Below, one piece after another: positions 6,468-12,333 of a stretch of DNA of 19,160 bases. Position 1 is the stretch's first letter, and every line of letters begins with the position of its first letter. The stretch comes from Candidatus Aenigmatarchaeota archaeon (GTDB lineage: Archaea > Aenigmatarchaeota > Aenigmatarchaeia > QMZP01 > JAUXAV01), in assembly GCA_030619735.1 (NCBI GenBank), contig JAUXAV010000010.1, positions 1-19,160 on the forward strand, in the 5' to 3' direction. A model generated the notes under the pieces. That model was not told the DNA's origin. It was given only the letters and a program-made list of their open reading frames with translations, and ran no database searches. A program made the translations under genes and the position numbers.

Positions 6468-7175
6468 TTAAGTTTTTAAATCCTTTGCATGTTCAAAGTA
6501 TGCATGAATTTGGGGTTCGATTTTAAGTTCTGAATTAAATTTCTCAATAAATTTTTCCACATCCTTTATAAAGACATTATAATTTGTTCTAAATTCATCA
6601 TATTCTTCTTTAATATTCTTTTTCAATTTTGAAACTCCGATTTCATCAACGATTTTATAGAAATCTTTAACTATTCTATGATAAGAACGTATCAAATTAG
6701 CAAATTGGTTAACATGTTTAGAAAGGTAAATCCTTTTATACAAAAAATAATTTTCTTTAAAAGACTCTATCCATGATTTAAAAATTTTAATTTCAGTTCT
6801 GAACATATCACCATCTTTAAATCCATAATGTGCTCTAGTTTTTTTAATCAGATTATAGATTGTATTTTGCCTGCTTTCATCACAAAAATTAACTATAAAT
6901 TTTTTAATTAGACTCTTGTATTCATTTAGAAAGAAAATTGCTTTTTTATCCAATCCTTTTTCATATCTTGATTTTTGTATTTTACTACTCAAATCAAAAT
7001 GAATGGATAAGATTATCACAAGTATGGCAATCAAGATTACCAAAACGGATATAGAAAGGATTTTTGAATAAAATTGAGGTTGTGATACAACCATTACAAA
7101 AATGGATATTACTATCAATATAGCACTCAAAGAACTTGGCAAATCCCTTTTTTCATATTTACTCTCTTCTATCAT
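6468..7175 (-). CDS. Membrane protein with N-terminal TM hairpin and long helical cytosolic domain
   Basis: A 235-residue protein. Two TM helices lie close to the N-terminus (about 14-31 and 38-58). They are followed by a basic, almost fully helical region (about 62-235) rich in Lys, Glu, Phe and Tyr, with coiled-coil-like character towards the C-terminus. There is no catalytic motif. The two-TM hairpin plus helical tail resembles membrane effector architectures in accessory loci, but no family is recognised. It is AT-rich, has its own promoter, and is transcribed away from the winged-helix gene at 7343, sharing a divergent intergenic region with it. Confidence 0.6.
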   Translation of the reverse strand: MIEESKYEKRDLPSSLSAILIVISIFVMVVSQPQFYSKILSISVLVILIAILVIILSIHFDLSSKIQKSRYEKGLDKKAIFFLNEYKSLIKKFIVNFCDESRQNTIYNLIKKTRAHYGFKDGDMFRTEIKIFKSWIESFKENYFLYKRIYLSKHVNQFANLIRSYHRIVKDFYKIVDEIGVSKLKKNIKEEYDEFRTNYNVFIKDVEKFIEKFNSELKIEPQIHAYFEHAKDLKT

Positions 7176-7195
7176 ATATGATAATTATGGAATAG

Positions 7196-7203
7196 TTTTT
7201 AAA
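7196..7203 (-). promoter_or_regulatory. TATA box for the two-TM helical protein
   Basis: Reverse-strand TTTAAAAA lies 21-28 nt upstream of the ATG at 7175, typical for a leaderless archaeal start. Confidence 0.4.
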
Positions 7204-7239
7204 TAAATATTTTTATTTTTCTACTTCACCCAGCCAGCA

Positions 7240-7292
7240 ACCGATAAGTTAGCAACCGTTAATGTAACACCCAGACACCGATAATGTAACAC
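7240..7292 (+). repeat. Short repeats ACCGWTA and TAATGTAACAC in the divergent intergenic region
   Basis: ACCGATA or ACCGTTA occurs at 7240-7246, 7255-7261 and 7277-7283. The 11-mer TAATGTAACAC occurs at 7260-7270 and 7282-7292, exactly 22 nt apart, about two helical turns. AGCAACCG is also repeated at 7237-7244 and 7251-7258. The block lies between two divergent promoters, 20-75 nt before the winged-helix gene's TATA box. It could be regulator binding sites or the remnant end of a mobile element. Confidence 0.55.
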
Positions 7293-7313
7293 ACCCACTG
7301 CACTATAGAAATG

Positions 7314-7320
7314 TTTATAA
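7314..7320 (+). promoter_or_regulatory. TATA box for the winged-helix/HEG/aEF-2 row
   Basis: TTTATAA ends 22 nt before the ATG at 7343, the classical spacing for a leaderless archaeal transcript. No clear separate promoter is visible before the HEG or aEF-2, so it may drive all three genes. Confidence 0.55.
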
Positions 7321-7332
7321 GGACAAATGTCC
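7321..7332 (+). promoter_or_regulatory. Palindrome next to the TATA box, candidate operator
   Basis: GGACAAATGTCC is a perfect inverted repeat with arms GGACA/TGTCC. It lies between the TATA box and the expected transcription start of the winged-helix gene, a position where a bound regulator would block initiation. Autoregulation by the winged-helix protein is plausible inference. Confidence 0.4.
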
Positions 7333-7342
7333 ATATATAATT

Positions 7343-7561
7343 ATGGGAAGGACAAAGGCCCCTAATATGGATATAGTAGCCAAAATCCGCAGTGTTCTGA
7401 GGGATAGTCCCAGGGGAGTCTGGATAAGGGAGATAGCCAGGCAGAGCGGGGTGAGCAAGTCCTGTGTTCATGTCTATATTATGCAGCATATGGCAGGGGA
7501 TGTTGAAGAAGTATTGTCTGTTTCGGGTCTGGTGAAATTATATAGATTGAAGAGGAAATAA
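7343..7561 (+). CDS. Small winged helix-turn-helix DNA-binding protein
   Basis: A 72-residue protein. After a basic start, IVAKIRSVLRDSPRGVWIREIARQSGVSKSCVHVYI reads as helix 1 followed by a helix-turn-helix (turn at SGVS). It is followed by a short wing-like hydrophobic hairpin (VLSVSGLVKLYRLKRK). It is the size of a single MarR/ArsR-like winged-helix domain. Base composition and AGG/GGG codons resemble the core genes rather than the AT-rich island. Its stop is one nt before the HEG start, which in turn ends 3 nt before aEF-2, so the three are probably co-transcribed. A TATA box and a palindrome precede it; autoregulation is likely but unproven. It could also be a host regulator unrelated to the HEG. 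Confidence 0.65.
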   Translation: MGRTKAPNMDIVAKIRSVLRDSPRGVWIREIARQSGVSKSCVHVYIMQHMAGDVEEVLSVSGLVKLYRLKRK

Positions 7562-7562
7562 T

Positions 7563-8771
7563 ATGTTTGATTTGTATGAAATTTCAGAAAATGAAGGGAA
7601 AGGCTCCATTAGGGCTGTCTATAATAGGGAATTAAGAAAACACGTCTTGTCTTCTGCCAAAAGAATAAAGAATTACAAAAATTTTTGCAAAAATATATGT
7701 ATAGATTATACCACATTTTGGGACTATTTGAACAGAAGAAACTATATTCCGTTATTCGTTCTTCAACAATTAGAGAAGATTTCTGGCATAAAATTCCAGG
7801 GATATATCAAATATCTGGAATACGGTGCTGGTCCAAACAAAAAACGCACTAAAGCAGTTAAAAAAATATCAGCAGATTTTGCAAAGATTATAGGGGCATT
7901 TGCAGCAGATGGTAGCCTCAAAAAAAGAGCCACAAAATGGGAGAATAAGGAAGTAACTCATTATGAGATTGTTTTCAGAGAGGGCTTCAAATCAAATATC
8001 TATGCACTGGCTAATTGGTTGAACACTATATTTGGGCTCAAAATTATAGCAAAAGGGAAAGAGAATCATTACTATATCTATATCAGTAACAAGATAGTTT
8101 TCAGATATTTTACTGAGATTTTTGGATTTAACCCAGGAAGAAAGACAGAAACAGTTTCCATGCCAAACGTGATAAAAAATTCTTCAAAACAAATTAAGAA
8201 GGCCTTTGTGACAGGGGTTTTAATGTTTGATGGTTCTGTAAACTATCGTAATGGTTATATAGAGTTATACTCAAAAAGCAAGGAACTCATAAAGGATATG
8301 GTTTCTGTACTTAGGAAAATAAACATACCACCAGACTACATAAACTTAAACCCTGATAGATTAGGAAGGTATCGATTTATCATAAGAAAATGTGAGAAAC
8401 TGAAAGAATGCCTGTCACTTTTTGAACCTAAAACAGAAAAATGGTGGAGATTAAACGAGCATTTATTTGGTTTTGATGGCGAAACTAAAAGCTTAAATAT
8501 ATTGATAACAAATCTGGATAAACACTATCCAAGGATTAGGGAATCGGCAATAAGAATGACTGATGTCATAAAAGTGGTTAATTCCCTTCAAAAATTAAAG
8601 AAGACAGGGAATTTCAAAAATATAAGCGAAAATTTAAATAGACACAGTACAATAGTATATGAATATTTGAGGAAATTAGAAACACTAAAGATACTGAAAA
8701 CCAATAAAACAGGAACAAAAAAGGTCTGGTTTTTAAGTAATAGTTTCCCATTATCGAAAAGAGGAGGTTAA
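7563..8771 (+). CDS. LAGLIDADG homing endonuclease, two-motif monomeric type
   Basis: A 402-residue protein with two LAGLIDADG helices: FAKIIGAFAADGS (about 106-118, catalytic Asp 116) and AFVTGVLMFDGSV (about 214-226, catalytic Asp 223). Each is followed by the expected beta-strand patterns (ETHYEIV-like VTHYEIVF and GYIELYSKSKELIKDM). Spacing of about 107 residues is right for a single-chain enzyme. The N-terminus (about 30-75, CIDYTTFWDYLNRRNYIPLFVLQQL) and C-terminus (about 325-393) look like extra helix-turn-helix/winged-helix DNA-binding modules. It is AT-rich and unlike aEF-2 in codon use, hence a mobile gene. It is free-standing, not inside an intron or intein, and abuts aEF-2, whose P-loop codons carry a BHB intron about 90 nt further on. 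Its last codons contain the aEF-2 Shine-Dalgarno. Confidence 0.88.
   Translation: MFDLYEISENEGKGSIRAVYNRELRKHVLSSAKRIKNYKNFCKNICIDYTTFWDYLNRRNYIPLFVLQQLEKISGIKFQGYIKYLEYGAGPNKKRTKAVKKISADFAKIIGAFAADGSLKKRATKWENKEVTHYEIVFREGFKSNIYALANWLNTIFGLKIIAKGKENHYYIYISNKIVFRYFTEIFGFNPGRKTETVSMPNVIKNSSKQIKKAFVTGVLMFDGSVNYRNGYIELYSKSKELIKDMVSVLRKINIPPDYINLNPDRLGRYRFIIRKCEKLKECLSLFEPKTEKWWRLNEHLFGFDGETKSLNILITNLDKHYPRIRESAIRMTDVIKVVNSLQKLKKTGNFKNISENLNRHSTIVYEYLRKLETLKILKTNKTGTKKVWFLSNSFPLSKRGG
8761..8768 (+). promoter_or_regulatory. Shine-Dalgarno of aEF-2 inside the HEG 3' end
   Basis: GAGGAGGT ends 6 nt before the aEF-2 ATG at 8775 and encodes the last residues of the HEG (RGG). This couples translation of the two genes and marks the probable right edge of the inserted DNA. 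Confidence 0.7.
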
Positions 8772-8774
8772 AAA

Positions 8775-11000
8775 ATGGCAACAAAGGACACAACCGGGAT
8801 AATAAAGGAACTGATGAGGAAGCCCAAGCAAATCAGGAACATCGGCATCGTGGCTCACATATGAATCTAGCCCAAGGGCTATTTTTGGTGAAAAGACCAC
8901 GGCAAAACCACCCTTTCAGACTCCCTGCTTGCAGGCGCCGGAATAATAAGCGAGGAAACGGCAGGCAAGCAGCTCTTCATGGACACGGAAGAGCAGGAAC
9001 AGGAGAGGGGGATAACAATCTACGCAGCCAATGTTTCCATGGTGCACCAGCTCGGGGAAAAGAACTTCTTAATCAACATGATTGACACCCCAGGCCACGT
9101 GGACTTCGGGGGAGACGTGACCCGCGCGATGCGTGCAGTGGACGGTGTAATAGTATTAGTGGACGCTGTGGAAAGCGTGATGCCCCAGACCGAGACGGTC
9201 ATAAGGCAGGCCCTTAAGGAAAGGGTCAGACCCATCCTGTTCATAAACAAGGTGGACAGGCTCATAAAGGAGCTCAAATTATCACCAGAGGCCATGGCGG
9301 ACAAGTTCAAGCAGATTATAAACGAGGTAAACACCCTGATACAGAAATACGGGGAAAAGGAGTTTGCCTCCAAATGGCTCGTCAATGTGGACGACGGCTC
9401 TGTCGCATTCGGCTCTGCAACAAAGAAATGGGCCATATCCGTCCCCTTAATGAAGAAGACAGGGATAAGCTTCAAGGACATAATAGACGCCACAGAGCAG
9501 GGAAAGGAGGAGGAGCTCGCCAAAAAGGCCAAGATGCACCAGGTAATCCTGAACATGGTGATAAAGCACCTCCCGAACCCCCTGGAGGCCCAGAAATACA
9601 GGATAGCCAAGATATGGCCCGGGGACAAGGAATCAGAGATTGCAAAGAGCATGGCGGCCTGCGACCCCGAGGGGAAGCTTGCCGCAATAGTCACCAAGAT
9701 TTACCCTGACCCCCATGCGGGCTATGTTGCCACGGTCAGGATTTTCTCAGGAAAGATTAAGGGAGGGGAGGAGCTCTATCTGGTGGGCCAGCACAAGACC
9801 AACAAGACCCAGCAGGTCTCAGTCTATAAGGGCCAGCAGAGGATATTAATGGACGAGGTGGATGCCGGCAACATAGTCGGAATTGTGGGCCTTAGGGACG
9901 CCTTCTCAGGGGAGACAGTATGCGGGCCCCAGAGCATCATACCAGGGTTTGAGGCCATAAAGCACATGTTCGAGCCTGTTGTAACCAAGGCCATTGAGCC
10001 CAAGCAGCCCAAGCAGCTCTCCAAGCTGATAGAATTCCTGAAGAGGATAAGCAGGGAGGACCCCACCCTCCTGGTAAAGATAAATGAGGAGACCGGGGAA
10101 TACCTGGTCTCGGGACTGGGCGAGCTCCATATAGATGCCAAGGTGGAGAGGCCCATAAAGGAGGCCGGGATAGAGGTCTCTGTTTCCTCGCCCATTGTGA
10201 TTTACAGGGAATCCATTAAGAGCACGACACCCGGGGCCATTGAGGGAAAATCCCCGAACAAGCACAATCGGTTCTATATAGTGGCAGAGCCCCTGGAGAA
10301 GGAGGTATATGATGCAATGGTCGCAGGGACCGTGCCCTCGGACATTGAGGTCAAGAAGAAGAACCTTGAACTGCAGAACCAGCTTGTGGAGCTGGGCATG
10401 GAAAGGGATGAGATAAAGAAGATAAAGCTCATACACAACAAGAACATGCTCCTGGACACCACCAGGGGGGTGCAGGCCATACTGGAAGTGATGGAGATGA
10501 TAAAGGAGGCCTTCAGGGAGGCAGTGGATGAGGGGCCCCTGGCCAGGGAGCCCTCTGCTGCAGTAAAGATAAAGGTTGTGGATGCAAAGCTCCATGAGGA
10601 CGCCATCCACAGGGGGCCCGCCCAGGTAATCCCCGCTGTCCGGAGCGCATGCAGGGAGGCCATGGTGAGGGCAAAGGCCTATATCCTGGAGCCCAAGCAG
10701 ATAATCAGGATTGATGTCCCCTCGGAGCAGGTGAGCGGGGCCATGAAGGAAATTAACAACCGGAGGGGCCAGGTTCTGGAGATGAAGGAGGAAAGGGGGT
10801 CCACCTCCATCAAGGCGAAGCTTCCTGTTGCAGAGATGTTCGGCTTTGACTCAGCCCTGAAATCCTCCACAGGCGGGGGAGGCTTCTACTGGCTTATTGA
10901 CGTCCTTTACGAGCCCATGCCAAAGGAACTGGAGCCGAAGGTCATAAAGCAGATAAGGGAAAGGAAGGGCATAAAGGTTGAGGAACCCCCTGAAGAGTGA
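8775..11000 (+). CDS. fusA: Archaeal elongation factor 2 (aEF-2), interrupted by a 33-nt BHB intron
   Basis: aEF-2 is the GTPase that drives tRNA-mRNA translocation on the ribosome. Exon 1 (8775-8860) encodes MATKDTTGIIKELMRKPKQ and then IRNIGIVAHI; exon 2 (8894-11000) continues DHGKTTLSDSLLAGAG. Joined, they make 730 residues, the normal archaeal length. Visible G-domain motifs are the P-loop AHIDHGKTT (27-35), ERGITI switch I, DTPGHVDFGGD (G3), NKVD (G4), and later domain IV with AIHRGPAQ, whose His 601 is the diphthamide site. Exon 1 in unspliced RNA stops at TGA 8862, giving only 29 residues. A strong GAGGAGGT precedes the ATG. An internal ATG at 8979 would give an open 673-residue frame lacking the P-loop, so it is not a credible start. 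Codon use is core-like. It is separated from uS7 by the island. Confidence 0.93.
8848..8902 (+). other. Bulge-helix-bulge (BHB) splice motif
   Basis: Read by eye. The central helix is UCAC 8855-8858 with GUGA 8888-8891, 4 perfect pairs. The 5' bulge is AUA 8859-8861 and the 3' bulge AAA 8892-8894. The outer helix is between exons: C8854-G8895, then a single bulged A8896, then 8849-8853 with 8897-8901 (five Watson-Crick pairs) and U8848-G8902. The inner intron helix is 8862-8865 with 8884-8887 (two A-U, two G-U), a 2x2 mismatch, then the 5-bp UAGCC/GGCUA stem and a 4-nt loop. This is the hBHBh' layout. Cleavage between bases 2 and 3 of each bulge gives AU|A and AA|A and joins to the in-frame codon AUA. 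Confidence 0.88.
8861..8893 (+). other. Predicted archaeal BHB mini-intron (33 nt) in the aEF-2 P-loop
   Basis: The insert lies after the second base of codon 29 (AT|A, Ile). In frame it contains TGA, TAG and TGA. Removing it restores AHIDHGKTT exactly. Only two boundary placements (8861-8893 or 8862-8894) restore the exon sequence, and the first is the one predicted by BHB geometry. The insert carries an internal hairpin: TAGCC (8868-8872) pairs with GGCTA (8877-8881) around the loop CAAG. No group I, group II or intein features could fit in 33 nt. Removal would be by the tRNA-splicing endonuclease followed by RNA ligation. Confidence 0.88.
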
Positions 11001-11042
11001 ATTATTTAATCCCCCCTTCCAATTCTATTCAGGTAACTGATT

Positions 11043-11384
11043 ATGCTAAAACAGGTCATAATAGTCAGGAAGGATTTGAGGCTTTCCCCGGGCAAGCTTT
11101 CGATCCAGGTTGCACATGCAAGCCTGGAGGCCTACAGGAGGTCAGGCCATAAAAACAGGGAGGCCTGGGAGGAGACCGGGGCCAAGAAGGTGGTGGTGAA
11201 GGTCCCGGATTTGAAGGCCCTGCTGGAGACCCAGGAGAAGGCAAGGAAACTCAAGCTCCCCCATGCCCTGATAAAGGATGCCGGAAAAACAGAAATCCCT
11301 GAGGGGACCATAACCGCTTTAGGGATAGGCCCCTGCCCGGAGCAGGACCTGGACAGGGTCACCAGGGATTTGAAGCTGCTCTGA
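11043..11384 (+). CDS. pth2: Peptidyl-tRNA hydrolase 2 (Pth2)
   Basis: A 113-residue enzyme that releases peptides from peptidyl-tRNA that has dropped off ribosomes. Family features are KQVIIVRKDLRLSPGKLSIQVAHASLEAY (1-31, the catalytic Lys/His region), KKVVVKVPD, the ALIKDAGKTEIPEGTITALGIGPCPEQDLDRVTRDLKLL block (about 76-113) and a length typical for archaeal/eukaryal Pth2. It is GC-rich and core-like. A TATA-like ATTATTTAAT at 11001-11010, just after the aEF-2 stop, lies about 33 nt before the ATG, so it may have its own promoter or be co-transcribed with aEF-2. Its stop is 2 nt from the convergent gene's stop. Confidence 0.93.
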   Translation: MLKQVIIVRKDLRLSPGKLSIQVAHASLEAYRRSGHKNREAWEETGAKKVVVKVPDLKALLETQEKARKLKLPHALIKDAGKTEIPEGTITALGIGPCPEQDLDRVTRDLKLL

Positions 11385-11386
11385 AA

Positions 11387-11725
11387 TCATTCCATTGGCT
11401 CTATTATAATGCAGGCATAGTCAAAATCTTTATCGCCCTCATAGGACGGCTCGCCTTTATGGTTGACAGGGTGCATATCCGCTATGACCTTGTCTATATG
11501 TTTCAACATGAGGGCCCCTGCATTAGGGGACTGGTACACAAACTTGAAGCTGTCGCTTTCCTGCTCGAAATGACCCTCAAATTCAGAAGAGAGATTCCTG
11601 CCAGGGTCATTATCCGAGGGGCTATCAAAATAAAGCCGCATACTCACATCCCTTCCTCCAATCCCCCGTAGCGTGGCCCTGACATTCACCGCATTCTGCG
11701 GCTCATCAAACCTATATTCAGGCAT
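11387..11725 (-). CDS. Conserved-looking hypothetical protein, 112 aa
   Basis: A small acidic protein starting MPEYRFDEPQNAV, with alternating strand/turn pattern (VNVRATLRGIGG, VSMRLYFDSP) and a helix (ALMLKHIDKVIADMH) before an acidic C-terminus (DKDFDYACIIIEPME). There is no signal peptide, membrane segment or cysteine motif. I do not recognise the family. It is convergent with pth2 (2-nt gap) and divergent from prefoldin alpha, with which it shares an 80-nt intergenic region; AAATAATTTAA at 11743-11753 may be its TATA on the reverse strand. Codon use is intermediate to core-like. A host gene is likely. Confidence 0.55.
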   Translation of the reverse strand: MPEYRFDEPQNAVNVRATLRGIGGRDVSMRLYFDSPSDNDPGRNLSSEFEGHFEQESDSFKFVYQSPNAGALMLKHIDKVIADMHPVNHKGEPSYEGDKDFDYACIIIEPME

Positions 11726-11766
11726 AAATCCTATTTAACCGGAAATAATTTAAGGCCATCACTATG

Positions 11767-11778
11767 TTTTTATAAATA
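11767..11778 (+). promoter_or_regulatory. TATA box for prefoldin alpha
   Basis: TTTTTATAAATA lies 28-39 nt before the ATG at 11806, leaving room for a short leader that contains GAGAGTGAT just before the start. Confidence 0.5.
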
Positions 11779-11805
11779 CAATACCATTATTTAGAGAGTG
11801 ATTAT

Positions 11806-12282
11806 ATGCCAGGAAAAGAGCAGGAAGTCCAGCAGAAACTGGTCCTATACCAGCTCCTGAACCAGAGGATTGAGCAGCTGAACGAGCAGGCAAAGGTGAT
11901 AGAGCAGAAGCTCCTGGAGCTGGAAACCACAAGGCAGGCCCTGGGGGATTTCAAAAAGCTGAAGGAAGGGAACGAGGTCCTGATACCCCTGGGCTCGGGC
12001 TGCTACACCCATGGCAGGACAGGGGATTCCGGGCTGCTTATTGACCTTGGCGCAGGGGTGATGGTAAGGAAGGCTCCGGAGGAGGCAAAGAAGGTCATAG
12101 AGGACAAGAAGGCAGAGATAGAGAGGCTCTCAGGCACCCTGCAGAAGGAAGCGAATGATGTTATCACCAAGATGAACGAGATAGGCCCTGAGCTCCAGAA
12201 ATTCCTCCAGAAATCAGGGAGGGAAGCAAAACCCGGGAAACCCAATGAGGAAGCAGGGCAGGAGCCCGCAGGTGCAGGGTAA
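11806..12282 (+). CDS. pfdA: Prefoldin alpha subunit
   Basis: A 158-residue subunit of the prefoldin (GimC) hexamer, which captures unfolded proteins and passes them to the thermosome. The N-terminal coiled coil (about 3-50, QQKLVLYQLLNQRIEQLNEQAKVIEQKLLELETTRQAL) is followed by the beta-hairpin core EVLIPLGSGCYTHGRTGDSGLLIDLGAGVMVRK (about 64-96) and the second coiled coil (about 97-138). This is the classical alpha-class order. The tail is Gly/Pro/Glu-rich and ends EPAGAG. The same short coding tail recurs after the downstream dockerin gene (15066-15080), suggesting an insertion event at the 3' end of this gene. It has its own TATA box. Confidence 0.92.
   Translation: MPGKEQEVQQKLVLYQLLNQRIEQLNEQAKVIEQKLLELETTRQALGDFKKLKEGNEVLIPLGSGCYTHGRTGDSGLLIDLGAGVMVRKAPEEAKKVIEDKKAEIERLSGTLQKEANDVITKMNEIGPELQKFLQKSGREAKPGKPNEEAGQEPAGAG
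12261..12275 (+). repeat. Direct repeat copy 1 at the 3' end of prefoldin alpha
   Basis: GGAGCCCGCAGGTGC is identical to 15066-15080. In both places it is followed by a few bases and an in-frame TAA (QEPAGAG-stop here). The two copies flank the dockerin gene. Confidence 0.7.
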
Positions 12283-12333
12283 AATAATTTGAAGCTGGCT
12301 TAAGCTTTTATTTCTTTGCTCCAAATTCAAATA

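Noticed and set aside
7237..7292. CRISPR array
   Set aside because: Only two or three imperfect short motifs with no regular spacers; more like operator sites or an element end.
8862..8894. Translational bypassing (ribosome hopping) over the 33-nt insert, as in T4 gene 60
   Set aside because: Hopping needs a landing codon that matches the take-off codon. The codon before the insert is ATA and the one before GAC is AAA, which do not match. The BHB geometry explains the boundaries exactly.
8862..8894. Stop-codon readthrough (selenocysteine or pyrrolysine) or a coding insertion
   Set aside because: Three stops of two kinds in 11 codons would all have to be decoded, and 11 extra residues in the P-loop between Ile and Asp would destroy GTP binding.
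8861..9085. 74-codon open frame starting at ATG 8861
   Set aside because: It begins at the intron's first base and runs in the wrong frame across aEF-2 exon 2; the arginine/proline-rich product is a shadow.
8775..11000. aEF-2 as a pseudogene or sequencing error
   Set aside because: The rest of the 730-residue frame is intact with all motifs, the insert is an exact multiple of three but with stops, and it folds as a BHB. A single-base error cannot create this.
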